Translations under genes and position numbers: made by a program | The notes under the pieces: generated by a model | Databases searched by the model: none | What the model was told of the DNA's origin: nothing | Seen by the model: the letters and a program-made list of their open reading frames with translations, nothing else | NCBI RefSeq assembly: GCF_030052815.1 | Contig: NC_079510.1 | Span: 2,606,288-2,670,287, forward strand | Source of the DNA: Hevea brasiliensis | Taxonomy: Eukaryota; Streptophyta; Magnoliopsida; Malpighiales; Euphorbiaceae | Length of the DNA stretch: 64,000 bases | Direction of reading: 5' to 3' | Shown here: positions 12,846 to 24,812 of the stretch, piece by piece | Position numbering within the stretch: position 1 is the first letter of the stretch | How the letters are laid out: each line of letters opens with the position of its first letter

Positions 12846-14941
12846 ACACTAAAAAAGATAAGAGATACCCAAACCGTCACAACAGGCATAAAATATCGCA
12901 TCACAAGTAAAAATAGAGAACTATGTATCAAAAATAATAATATTATACAAATCATGTCAACTTAAAGCAATGAAACTCAAACTTAAAGATAGAGCGCGAG
13001 AGCAACTTAACTTTAAGTAATGTAACCCACAACAGCAGTATAAGCAGCAAGCACACAACCATAAATAGCATAACATTTCCTAAAGCTAGTACATTGAACC
13101 AATAAGATTATAAAGAGCATGTCAAATTTAAGCAATTTAGTCATATACCAATCTCAATTATATAAGCAGCTCCTAATAAAGGCAACTATAGCTAATGCAC
13201 ATATATTATAAGATCAAGCAAGAATAAAAGAAAAAATAGTAAGCATAAAGATTCAAACAATGTATTTAAGTTGATAAGAACTAAAGTTAAGACAGTAATT
13301 CAATATGTATACACTAATTATTGCTTCTTATTAAGAACACAAGCATAGGTGTATGAGAAAAGCATAGATATGCAAGTGGCACATAATAGCAGCAAAAACC
13401 AAATAAAAAGACAACATTGTTCAAAACATCATAGGCAAACACGTTAATAAGAAAATCAATTTTCAAAAGGTTGTAACAAACTGAAAAAAATCACTTAATT
13501 GTTATACATTTAGCAGTTAGCCTCATCTATCAAAACAAAGCCATAGCAAAAACTCAGTGTTGAACTCTAAGAGGGTAAGGGCAGAAACCATACATCAAGT
13601 AGAAAAAAAAAATACAGTTTATGAACAATAAAAAGTTTATTCATTACAGCATGTGTATATAGTGGACAAAAAGAATTCATTAATTAGGCATGACAATGCA
13701 CAAGAATGAACATTTAAAAAGTTATAAACCCTAACATGTGCATAATACATAAGACATAAAATAGACATGATAACATTGTTTTACCAAAAAAAAAAAAGAA
13801 TTGTTCTATTGCATCAAGGTCTACATGAACCAAATATACCCATAGAAAATTAGCAAACAAGCATAACAACACCAAGAGAATAAACTCATTTAGCATAGAG
13901 ATTAAATATTCAAAAACAAAAAAGAAAAATTACTGGTTCTTTATGCTGAAAAAACCAGCAATAAACCCAAACACTAAACTCAATTAAAAAAAATATGGAG
14001 ACAACCCATAAAATTATCATACATTCACCAATCTATGCATACTAAAATAAAAAAGAATAACGCAGTCAATTAAACCTAAAAGATTAGAGATTTGAAAACT
14101 TACCCAAAAAGGAGGAAGAACAAAAATAGAGCAAACCAATGGCCAAAACTTTAAAATACTAGCAATTAGCATAATATAAATATAAAATAAGTATGAAAAC
14201 AAGTTTATAATAATCAATTTGAAAAGAAATCACAAAAAGATGAGAAGAAAAAAAGGAAAATACCTAAGAGAGAAAATCCTAGAAATGTTTCCAAATAGGA
14301 GATTTTGGTGGGTTTTTAGCAAAAAACTTGATGAAAAAGGGGTAAGAGAAGAGAGTTTCAGGAGAGAGGGAAGAAAGAGTGCAAGAGAGAAAAAGAAAGA
14401 GTTTTGTGAAATGTCAAAAAAGAGGGACTTTGGGGCTTTTTAAAACCCAGCTTCAGCTATCGGAACATTAGATTTCGGTACCGCAGCTAAAACTATTTGA
14501 TTTAAAAGAAGAAAAAGTTTAAGAGGTTTCGATTACCACTTTGCTCTCTACTCGAAAGAGTAAACAAAGAAAACTTTATAATAACTTTAAACTTTAGAAA
14601 AAAAAATTTAAAGATTTCGGTTGCTGGAACACTAGATTTCAGCTACTACTCTTAATACTACTTAAAAAAGAAATGAACTTTAAAACTTTTGACAATTGAA
14701 GTACAAGGTTTCGGCTGCCGCAGTGTTTATTGCTTGAATGTTTTAAAATACATTTGTAAGACTAAAGCAATTTCAACCTTTTGAAACCTTTTGAAAGATT
14801 AAAATACCTTAAACACAAAAAATTTAAAACATTAAAACAAAACTTAAAACCTTAAAAAAAATTAAATAAAATAATTAAGCCAGAAGATTCAAGAGAGCTT
14901 ACACAACAAGAACATATATAAACAATAAGAACATGACAAAC
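12846..14941 (-). other. Non-coding internal spacer of the copia element
   Basis: About 2.1 kb between the 3' frame and RNase H, A-rich on the plus strand, with no recognisable domain. The purine-rich plus-strand frame at 14219-14443 is low-complexity and not credible as a gene. SIRE elements commonly carry a long spacer here. Confidence 0.6.
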
Positions 14942-16340
14942 TTAAGTATCATATTTATCAAGCATACCCAACTCTCTCTTGATAAAATTAAATCTATCTT
15001 CACACAAGGGTTTTATTAAGAAATTAGTAAGTTGATTATTTGTATTAATAAACTCAAGAGCAACATCATCATTTAACATATGATCATGAATAAAATAATA
15101 TCTTATGTCTATATGCATGGTTCTAGAATATTGTATGGGGTTCTTGGTCAAATTGATTGCACTTGTATTTTCACATTTAATAGGAATGTGATTAAGAGAC
15201 ACTTTGAAGCCTCTTAATTGTTGCTTAACCCAAAGAGCTTGACTACAACAAAGACCTGTAGCCACATATTCGGCTTTGAAGGTAGAAAGTGCAGCCGGGT
15301 TTTGTTTCTTGCTATACCAAGAAACTAAAGAGTGCCTTAGAAATTGACAAGTACCTAAGGTACTCTTCCTATCCAAGATGCTTCTGATAAATTAGGCATC
15401 CAAGTAGAAACACAAATCAAAAGATGCATTTCTAGGATACCATAAACCTAAATGCAATGTGCCATTTAAGTATTTAAGAATACGTTTAACAGCATGCAAA
15501 TGAGACTCTTTAAGACATGATTAAAAATGTGCATATAAACAAACAAAAAACATAATATCTAGTTTACTAGCCATGAGGTATAAAAGGCTACTAATCATAC
15601 CTCTATAAAGCTTTTCATTAACTGGCTTTCCTTTTTCATCCTTGTCAAGCTTAGTGTTTGTGCTCATTGGAGTTGTACTTGGCTTACTATTGTCCATCCC
15701 AAACCTCTTGATCAACTCTTTGGTGTACTTGGCTTGGTTTATGAAGATGCCATTCTTAACTTGCTTGATTTAAAGTCCAAGGAAAAACTTAAGTTCTCCT
15801 ATCATGCTCATCTCAAACTCACTCTTCATAGTTTTAGAAAACTCTTCACACAAATAATCATTAGTAGCACCAAATATAATATCATCAACGTATATGTGCA
15901 CTACAAGGATGTTATTTTAATGATTTTTAACAAAAAAGGTTATATCAACCTTTCCTTTAGAAAAACCATTTAGCAAAAGAAAATTACTAAGCTTTTTATA
16001 AACTCTAGGAGCTTGTTTCAGACCATACAAGGCTTTAGTTAATTTAAAAACATGATATGAAAACTCATGATTTTCAAAATCAGGAGGTTGCTCAATATGC
16101 ACTCCTCATAAACAAACTATTTAGAAAAGCACTTTTCACATCCATTTAAAAAAGTTTAAAATTCATGTATAATGCATATGCAAGCAAGATTCTAATGGCC
16201 TCTAATCTAGCTACAAGGGCAAAGGTCTCATTATAGTTAATGCTCTCCTCTTGGTTATAGCCTTTGGCTACTAACCTAGCTTTATTTCTAGTGATATTGC
16301 CATCTTCATCTGGCTTGTTTCTAAACACCCATTTTGCGCT
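14942..16340 (-). pseudogene. copia pol: reverse transcriptase and RNase H, broken
   Basis: Read right to left on the minus strand. Near 16328-16146 lies NKARLVAKGYNQEE and an ETFALVARLEAIR segment, the start of copia RT. At 16102-15917 lies EQPPDFENHEF followed by LTKALYGLKQAPR. The catalytic YVDD box is at 15892-15881, within HIYVDDIIFGAT. The connection region at 15715-15521 contains KPSTTPMSTNTKLDKDEKGK and LYRGMISSLLYL. RNase H at 15376-14942 contains DRKSTLGTCQFL, SWYSKKQN, FKAEYVATG and a terminal FIKRELGML. The frame changes several times and in-frame stops occur, so no functional polymerase can be produced even though YVDD survives. Confidence 0.9.
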
Positions 16341-16700
16341 TATGGATGGATGGTTCTTAAGTCTAGGAATTAAGGTTCCAACCTTGTTCCTTTCAAATTG
16401 GTTAAGTTCTTGTTACATGGCAAGTACCTAACCTTCATCACTAATGGCCTCATCTATGGACTTAGGTTCTATTTGTAAAATGAATGCAAGATTATTACAT
16501 ATATTTCTAAGAGATGATCTAGTTGTTACCCCTTTTAATGTTTCACCAATGATTTAATCCTTGGGATGATCTTTCTTGAAGGTTTAATCCTTGGGCAAGT
16601 CTTATTGAACTCCTTGATATGGAACTATTTGACATTGTTACTTTTGGAGCTCAACCTCATCATCTCCTAAAGCCTTCAAGGGATGTTCCTTGAGTTGATC

Positions 16701-17846
16701 TTAATCTCCACTTGATTGAGGATCTTCAAGGGTCAACTCATCAAGGTTACCTACAACATCATCATCATAAGAAACATCCTTTGTAGGACCAAAAGAATTA
16801 GCTTTATCAAATACAACATGCATGGACTCCTCAATAACTAAGGTTCTCTTATTGAATACTCTATATACTTTACTAGATGTAGAGTACCACAAGAAGATAC
16901 CTTCATCAGTTTTGGAGCCAAACTTATTTAAATTATCCTTAGTTTTTAGAATGAAGCACTTACAATTAAAAACTCTAAAATAGCCTACTTTAGGTTTCTT
17001 TCCATTCCATAGCTCATAAGGGGTTTTCTTTAAAATAGGTCTAATAAAAACTCTGTTTAAAATATAACAAGTTGTATTGATGGCTTCTGCCCAAAAATAA
17101 GTAAGCAAATTATATTCATTTAACATAGTCCTCCCTATATGTAAAAGAATTCTATTTTTTCCTTCAATAACACCATTTTATTTGGGAGTCATAGGAGATG
17201 AAAAATTATAAATGATCCCTAGTGAGTCACAATATTTTTCAAATCTTTCATTTTCAAATTCTCTACCATTATCACTGCTAATAGAAGAAATTTGAAAACC
17301 TTTTTCGTTTTGAACCTTTTCTGAAAATCTTTCAAATACATCAAAACATCCATCCTTATGAGTAAAGAATGCAACCCAAGTATACCTAGAGTAGTCATTA
17401 ACTGTGACAAATGCATAATGTGTGTCACCTAAGCTAGCTACTATAGTTGGTCCAAACAAATCCATATGTAACAATTGAAGGGGTCTAGAAGTAGATACCT
17501 TATAAATTGATTTAAATGAACTCTTGACTTGCTTACCCATTTGGCATGCATCACACACCTTGTCCTTTTGAAATGTGAACTTTGGATGCCCATCAACTAG
17601 CTCATCTTTGTTTAAGTTTGCAAGAAGCTCTATGCTAGTATGTGCAAGCCTTCTAAGCCAAGTCCAAGAGTCATCACTAATTGACACAAAACATATCTTT
17701 CTTAGACATAGCTTACAAATCAATAATATAAATATTCTAAACTCTTTCACCAATAAACAACATTTTATTATCACAAATCCTAGAAAAAAAATAAGACTTT
17801 GGTTCAAAGATAACTCTACACCCTTTATCACATAATTGACTAACAC
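16701..17846 (-). pseudogene. copia pol: GAG-pre-integrase and integrase, broken
   Basis: The minus-strand frame 17846-17178 carries the GAG-pre-integrase segment. WLRRLAHTS and CDACQMGKQ mark its HHCC zinc site, but the first His expected in the usual WHRRLGH is Leu here. The integrase core follows, with LHMDLFGP (first Asp), NDYSRYTWVAF and SSDNGREFEN (second Asp). A stop codon at about 17175-17177 interrupts the usual TPQQNG motif. Sequence for the third acidic residue follows as NGVIEGKNR. The frame resumes at 17126-16701 with MLNEYN, FWAEAINTTCYILNR and TPYELWNGKKPKVGYFRVF. The stop and the lost zinc ligand make it non-functional. Confidence 0.9.
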
Positions 17847-17949
17847 TAAGCAAATTATGCTTCAAGCCATCAACTAAAAGAACTTTATCTTCCTTACCAA
17901 TCTTACCTATCCCCATAATTTTACCTTGTTATTGTTACCAAAGGTTACT

Positions 17950-18060
17950 TACCTACCTCTATCCTTCTTCTGAAAAGAAATAAAGAGGTTGGCATTTTTT
18001 GTCATATGCCTTGAACATCCACTAACCAAATACAATTTATTCTAAATCCTTGAGGATTTC
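17950..18060 (-). pseudogene. copia protease remnant with mutated active site
   Basis: On the minus strand 18041-18003 translates as LYLVSGCSRHMT. Copia proteases normally read LDSGCSRHMT here, and the Asp of DSG is the catalytic residue. In this copy the codon at 18024-18026 encodes Val, which would abolish activity. The match to the rest of the motif makes identification firm despite the short length. The frame around it is interrupted. Confidence 0.8.
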
Positions 18061-18100
18061 AAGCAAACTTACACAAAATAATTCACACAACTTTAGGTAC

Positions 18101-19997
18101 CTAAATGTACTTAGGTCCTTGGGGGTTAGTAGTTTCATCATCATCAAAATCAAACATTCTACCATATCCAAGATGGACTTTCCTAATAGCACACCTATAA
18201 TTGGTATGACCAAACTTGCCACAATAGTGGAAATGACTATTGAACCTTCTTGTTCTTGGTCTATATGCATAAGAGTGTGCATATGGTCTTATGTGACCAT
18301 TCTTTTTGTGTCCATCATGTGCAAGTGAGCATAAAGCATTGTGAGTGTGATGATGGATGTGAGGCCTAGCAGTATGTCCCCTATAGGAGTTTTTCCTAGA
18401 TACAAATTTCCTAGATGTAGATGTCCTATGAACATTTTGTCTAAGAGTATGATGTAGATGTGGAGTCTTTCTAGGTGCATTGCCACTAAATGTCTTTGGC
18501 TTTTGCCACTTAGGATTAGACACCTTTGGGCTAGACTCTTGGGGGCTAGATCACTAGAACTAATTACTTTTCACAAATATGGTCTTGGAAGGAGGTACTT
18601 GTTCAAATTTGTTATAGCCAAGTCCATACTTGATGCTAGGACACCTTTCCGAGTCCAAAATGGCATCAAGTTTGTCCTTCCTTTTAGCAAATTTGGAAAG
18701 ATAAGTATTCAACTCAAGTATTTCATTCTTCAATTTCTCATTTTCTAGTGAGAGCTCATTTAAGAATTTTTGCATATCATTGTTTAAAGGTCTAGTATCC
18801 TTAGATGAAGTCTCACTTTCCTTCCTCAAGCTAACTAGTTCACTTTTCAAAAGCTTGTCTTTCTTATAACTTAACTCTAGGTCATCATTCATGAATTTAA
18901 GAGCATTACAAGTTCATCATAAAAAAATTCAATAATATCATCACTTACAGTTACCTCATTTGAGCTTTCCTCCATTGCTATGAAGCACATGTTGATAACT
19001 TCATCTCCAATCTCCTCATCTTCAGAGTCACTTGATTCATCCCATGTTGCTTTGAGTGCCTTTTTTTTGAACTTCTTAGAAGGCTTTTTCAACTTGGGAC
19101 ACTCTGTTCTAATGTGAATCAACTTGTTGCATTCATAGCATATGATGGGATCCTTATTGCAACTTTCACCCTTATACTTCTTGAAATTCTTCTTTGGAAT
19201 GAACTTCTTGTTTGGAAGAGCATCTTTCTTATTCTTCTTGTTACTAATGCCAACTCTTCCTCATCAAAGTCATCTTCATCACTTGAGTTTTCGCAAGACA
19301 CTTTGAAAGCAATATTCTTCTTGGCTTTGCTTGGTTCCTCCACTTGCTCTCTTTTAAGTGTCATTTCATAATCCATGAGATTTCCCAACAATTCATCAAG
19401 TTGATCCTTGCTCAAATCCTTAGCATCCTTAAGAGAAGTCACCTTTGGTAGCCACTCCTTAGGAAGACTCCTTAGAATCTTTTTTACTAGTTCTTCATTA
19501 GTGAATGTCTTCCCAAGGGATTTTATTTCACCAATGATTTGCATAAACCTATCATACATTTGACCAATTGTCTCATCCAATTTCATCTTTGATAGCTCAT
19601 ATTGATAGATTAGGAAATCCATCTTGCTCTCCTTTACTTGATTTATGCTCTCATAAGTAATTACCAAAGCATCCCCAATCTCCTTTGTGATAAACTTCAT
19701 ACACACTTTATTGTACTCACTTCTACTAAGAGCATAAAACAAAACACGGATTGCCTTGTCATTAAGAGCTACCCTTCTCTTTTCTTGCTCACTCCATTCA
19801 CCCTTTGGTTTTTCCACATGTACACCTTTTACTACTTTGGTTGGGGTGAATGGACCATTCTTAACAACATCCCATAGGTTTACTCCTTCAGATTTGAGAA
19901 AGTAATATATCATATTCTTCCAATAAAGAAAATCATTGCCATCAAAGAAAGAAGGTCTTACCACTGATTGGCCTTCTTTTGCATTGTGAGTTGCCAT
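18101..19997 (-). pseudogene. copia gag, frameshifted, with two CCHC-type zinc knuckles
   Basis: The best start is the ATG at 19997-19995, giving MATHNAKEGQSVVRPSFFDG, 46 bases after the primer-binding site. The first part (to about 19250) is the copia capsid region, with YWKNMIYYFL, LWDVVKNGPF, a YDRFMQIIGEIKSLG stretch and LPKEWLPKVTSLKDA. A frameshift near 19245 moves the zinc knuckle CYECNKLIHIRTEC (CX2CX4HX4C, intact) into another frame at about 19145-19100. An acidic stretch and a coiled-coil-like segment (LENEKLKNEILELN) follow at 18892-18560. A second knuckle near 18230 reads FHYCGKFGHTNYRC, with Phe where the first Cys should be. The usual product coats the element's RNA; this copy cannot make a complete one. 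Confidence 0.85.
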
Positions 19998-20042
19998 TGA
20001 TCTTTGCTCTAAGATGGTTACATCTGTTTTGAATGGAGACTT

Positions 20043-20054
20043 GCTTTGATACCT
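20043..20054 (-). other. Primer-binding site of the copia element
   Basis: On the minus strand this reads AGGTATCAAAGC, five bases inside the 5' LTR. Ty1/copia elements use initiator tRNA-Met with TGGTATCAGAGC; ten of 12 bases agree. Confidence 0.8.
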
Positions 20055-20059
20055 CTTAT

Positions 20060-21059
20060 TGTCCCTTGAGCAACCCAAGAGGGGAATGAATTGGGTACCA
20101 ATTAAAATTTTGAAGGCTACGAGGGATTTTTAAGAAAAAACACAAGGAAGAGAGAAAAGAAGAAAGACACAAGAATTTATAGAGGTTTGACTATCACAAG
20201 CCTACGTCCTCTCCTCAAGGCCCTCCTTGAGAGTTAACTCCACTATGTTTCTTCTTTGGGTGAAGAACAAACCCCTTAAAATAACCATAAGAGCAAACCC
20301 TTTTCTCACAAGAGCAACTTAATGCTCTGACATGCTCTTGATACAATAAATACACTTAACAACTTCACTTTCAATCTCAAAACATAAAAAAATTAAAGTT
20401 GAAAATAAGCTCTTAAGAAATTAATTGAAATTACTCAAGTTCTAGAGTGAGAAAGAGTAGAAGCACTTTAGAAATCAATAAATTCTCAAATAGAAGTTTG
20501 TTGTTACTTCCTTCCAGTTATAAATGGTCCCTATTTATAGTTTTGGTGAGAAAATGACCATTGGGGGTGCATTAAATACAAAAATAGTTGTTCAACCACT
20601 CAAAACATCATTTTATCAAGTTTCAGAAACCCAGGTTCAGCTGCCAAAGTCCTTATTTTGTCTATCAAAAGTTGGAGTGCTTAAAACTTATGTTTGAAAA
20701 CTTGACTTTGGTTACCGACATCCCCTACTTCGGCTACCAAAGTCCATTTAGGACCAATATGCAAAAACACATAAAAACACATACCTTTTTGCCCCAAAAT
20801 CAGATTTTCAATCCGTTTAAACTATTGGAAAGCTAATTCCATAAATTTTTCAACTAAAACATTTTTAAAAACTAATTTTTCATTTCTTAAAAATGAAAAT
20901 TAATTTAACTCTCCCTTGGTCAAGAAATAGATGAAAAGCAAGACACTAAGAAATTTTTATTAGAACTACTGAGGCTTGAGCCAATGACAACTCATTAAGT
21001 GAGATTCAAATGATATAAAGAAAAATAAAAAAGATTATATTATAGGGTATCCCATGAGC
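20060..21059 (-). repeat. 5' LTR of the copia element, outer end missing
   Basis: It begins TGTCCCTT at 20060 like the other LTR and matches it until about 21059 (ATGAGC). The remaining roughly 155 bases present in the 9905-11073 copy are absent. Unrelated repeat sequence follows, so the element was truncated or rearranged here. Confidence 0.85.
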
Positions 21060-21079
21060 AATATAATGAAGGAGGCTTA

Positions 21080-21610
21080 TGGAAACAATTTTATTTAGGT
21101 GTAGGGGTAGTTCAAACTACTGCTGCAGACAATTGGGGTGGTTTTTAGAACCACCGTAATCGACACTATCTTCATAAATTTGGGGTAGTTTTTCTAATCG
21201 CTGAGTAGGTTGAGGCACTTCATAGAGGTGGTCACTTGTGCCTTTAATCCATTCTTGCCGTGTGAATTGAAGAATGCTGTGGGATTCCATCGCCTTCCCC
21301 TATACTTGTATCAGTACAGGCAACTCATAAGGGCGGTTCCATTGGCCCCTAATCCATTCAAACCCGCTAACTTTGAGATTATTGGGGTGCTCTCCTACCA
21401 TCGTTTAAGGCGGTTTAAACCACCCCTATACATTTGTCTATACATGCAATTTGTAAGGGTGGTTGTTGTATCGCTACGGTCCCAATTTTATACACTATTA
21501 AGGCACCCTTTGACTTTGTTTGAGGCAATTTTAACCGCCCCTAATAGTTTAAATTTTAAAAAAATTATTAATTCATAATTGTAGGGGTAGTTGTAAAGAC
21601 ATTTGAAATT
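21080..21610. mobile_element. CACTA-like subterminal repeat cluster (fragment)
   Basis: A GGGGTRGTT-type motif and its complement AACCRCCCC recur about ten times in both orientations. Examples are near 21105, 21137, 21182, 21328, 21411 (GGCGGTTTAAACCACCCC, a palindromic pair), 21456, 21531 and 21583. Short motifs in direct and inverted copies are the hallmark of CACTA (EnSpm) subterminal regions. No CACTA terminus, transposase or target duplication was found, so this is a fragment of uncertain class. Confidence 0.5.
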
Positions 21611-21639
21611 GCCTCTACCAATTTCTTTATTTTTTAAAA

Positions 21640-23590
21640 AATAGATTTTTAAGTGGTCCATTCAAATATGTTAAATTTGAGTTACAACTAAATTAGTTTT
21701 AAAGTAATTGTTATAACAGGTATGCAAATCTAAGAGACACACACAAATCGTACAATTACACAATATAAAAAAGAGAAAAAGAATAACACAAAATTTAACA
21801 TAGTTCAACTGTAAGGTCTACGTCATGGGTAAAACAATAGAAAAAATTCCACTATGATGAAAAGAGCAAGAAATAATCACTTAGAACTCTGAAACCCTAA
21901 ACTCAGTGTGTTTTCTGAATATCTCATAACTCAACTGTAAATGGCAGAATATTACAATATTTATATTGGTCCATACCACCACAGATCTCACTTTTTTTCT
22001 CAATCAGGTAGCAGCGCGAAGCTTTCGGGTTGAGTCACAATTCGGGTCCATGAAAACATATTCAAAATTCAAGCCACAAAAAGTAATAGTAATTAATATA
22101 AAAATTTCTTTATCATTAAAAATTAATTAAAACCTATAAAAAATTACATTGAATGAATTAATCATCCATAATCATGTAAAATATGTAAAATTCAATCAAT
22201 TCCATATAAAAGCATTATATCGAAATATTCTAACTATTCAATGTCAATTTCATAAAACTTGTCTGAAATAGTATAATATTTTTCAAAACATAGAAAGTTT
22301 CAACCTTCTAAAAATGAAAAATATTAACACTAAACTTAAATAAAGTCTCTAGTGATTCAACTATTGTTTCCAAGTTGATGACCTGAATGCGATATAATGT
22401 TATTTGGAGATGGACAATCATACTCAGAACTAAGATTGTCATTGACCTGTACATAACAAAATAATGTAATAGTTTAAATTTAGGGGGAAAAAATGATCAA
22501 CTCTTGATACATAGCTAAATGAATTGATGAATTGACCTATTTTCAACTCTAGATAAAAAACATAGATGCATGACATCATGCTAATGCAAATAATTTGGCT
22601 AAACATATATTTAATTCACAATATGGAACATATCTCATAGATTTTCATGGCTTGATATTTGAAAATGATCTCATATTAACAACAACAAATCTTTAAGCAT
22701 GTAGAAGGCACCATAAGATCAATCATTCTAATCTACTTAGGCTCATCATACACAGAACTAGATGGCTTATGAAGAGAAATATCTAAATATGAAAAAATTA
22801 TGGAAAAGCCACAAAAGTAACATGATGAATGAAGAAATTAATAATGGCCATTCCAAGAATCTAAATTGACAAGTCAAATACGCCTACAACAACCTGCCAG
22901 TAGTAGACATGTGATGATATTGATAACTTTTAAATATTTGATAATACAACAACCCAATACTCAAAATCTCAACAATAAGTGAACCCAAACTATTTAATTA
23001 GCAATAAATATAAATTATAGGGCAAAAGGAAGCACCACTCACTAAAAAGAAAGCCTCAAATTTAACATTTCTCAACCAAAATTCTATGTGATGTAGGCGA
23101 AAACAACCAAAATTCTAAATTTAATCCCTAATAAACCAAGGCATGACATAACAATATCCAAATTTCAAGGCAACAATTCATGGAATAGAACAACATGACT
23201 ACAAATGTGTCATTGAAGTAGACCAATTAAAAACCAAATGGATTTCTTATAAAAATATTGTGTTATAACATTTAAGTCCCATTCAAGATTGCATCAGCTA
23301 CTAGTTGTGACAAATATATATTTTGCAACAAGGGACATCAATTGCAAGTTTGATGAAGCATAGAAAGCAACTTAAAATTCTAATTCTCTAATGCTTTCAC
23401 ACTATTATATAGAAAAAACAAAATTATCAATGACTAACTGAACTTAAGCAATTAAATAGATAAATTACCTAATGATTAGGAAATTGTGTTCGAAATTGTC
23501 CAGGATACTTTTAGGCTATGAATCCATATAACATTTGGAAATTGTTCGAAATTGTGTTCAAAATTGTGTTCGAAAGTCTTTAATTTGAAT
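21640..23590. other. Intergenic, no gene recognised
   Basis: No reading frame of interest. The block near 21770-21960 (GTTCAACTGTAAGGTCTACG and following) resembles the untranslated part of a copia-type LTR, but ends could not be set. A short cluster of GTTCGAAATTGT-like words lies at 23490-23575. Nothing else stands out. Confidence 0.4.
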
Positions 23591-23600
23591 AGTTGGATTT

Positions 23601-23960
23601 GAGTAGTGTGTCTATGTACAATAACTTAGATGAGTCATTTATTTTTGAGTTTAAATTAGATAATAAGTAAATACATAAAAAGAATGGACTTTGGTAGAGT
23701 TGCTTGAGTAGTGTGTTTATACATCATGACTTTGATGAGTCATTTATTTTTTAGTTTAAATTGGACAATCAATCAATAAATGAAAAGACATGAGTAGTGT
23801 GCCTATATATGATGACTTTGACAAGTCATTTATTTTTCAATTTAAATTAGACAAACAGTAAATAAAAGGATTTAACTTGGATAATTGGATTTGATAGTAG
23901 TCTCTCTATAGAAGATGACTTTGATGAGCAAAGAAATTTACACAAAGACTAGGCAAATTA
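23601..23960. repeat. Imperfect tandem repeat of about 86-105 bp
   Basis: Three clear units start GAGTAGTGTG at 23601, 23706 and 23792, and a diverged fourth begins near 23892. Each continues with a GATGACTTTGATGAG-like stretch, CATTTATTTTT and TTTAAATTAGACAA. Unit lengths differ by small indels. No coding capacity. Confidence 0.85.
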
Positions 23961-24600
23961 TAAAGAAGGACTTAGCTTGTTGATATATACATAGTTTTGT
24001 GCCAGTATGAATTTTGTAATCATCCAAGTTGTCTACATTTTCAAGCCCTTTGTATAAAAAAATTGAAATATGTTTTACAGAAATATTAAAGAAGAAATGC
24101 AAATTATCGATCCTAAAAATTTCATTTCATTTGATTAAGAGGAAGATCTCCATTTGATTTTGTCATGAAATGACCCACTATATACTCTTCTATCAACTCT
24201 TTATTTTCTTTAACTTAATATAGTTATTTTGACTTTAATTTTTTTTTTTTAATACGGAGCTCTATATAAATACAAATATGGCTAGCAATGTTGGCTCAAG
24301 AAAGTCTACATCAGCAATCATCTTCTCTATCCTTTCAATCTTTTCCATGGAAATGACACTAGCAACCATCTTCTCCATTTTCTCAAGTTAAAGAAAACAC
24401 ATGCCTTATAATAATAAAATTGGCACCAACCCAACGTGCAAAGCAAAGTAAAACAAAATAGCCAAAGTTAACATGAGTTGAAATGGCACTAGAATTGATT
24501 ATGAAAGGGCTTTGAAATTGTTAGCTACAAAGGTTCTAGTTTTAATACCTCAAAATTAGGATCGCTATAGGCGCTAAGGAACGGGATGGCTTAAGACTGC
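23961..24600. other. Intergenic, no gene recognised
   Basis: AT-rich sequence with a T run at about 24240-24250. No frame or RNA gene recognised. Confidence 0.5.
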
Positions 24601-24772
24601 CGAAACCCGTTATAAACCTTAAACTTATATTTGTGACATCATACGAGGCCCACATAAACTATAAAGTACTTTGAAAAACATAATCGAAGGAAGACACCTC
24701 CCATATAGCAACACACAATTTTGCCTGAAACCATGCCCATCACATAACACATTAAATTTATAAAGCATGCAC

Positions 24773-24812
<40 letters not shown>

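Larger units (their letters stand above)
9905..21059 (-). mobile_element. Degenerate SIRE-type Ty1/copia retrotransposon
   Basis: The gene order on the minus strand is gag, protease, integrase, reverse transcriptase, RNase H, as in Ty1/copia. An extra frame in a long 3' region precedes the 3' LTR, which is characteristic of the SIRE/Maximus lineage. The 3' LTR is 9905-11073; the 5' LTR is 20060-21059 and lacks its outermost end. The primer-binding site (20043-20054) and polypurine tract (11074-11086) are recognisable. Every protein domain is broken by frameshifts or stops, and several catalytic residues are lost, so the copy is dead. The LTRs differ by many substitutions and indels, so the insertion is old. 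The bases before the left end are AGTGT, but no matching duplication remains on the right. Confidence 0.9.

Noticed and set aside
14219..14443. Plus-strand 74-codon Lys/Arg/Glu-rich frame
   Set aside because: Low-complexity purine-rich sequence in the copia internal spacer, antisense to the element, with no domain.
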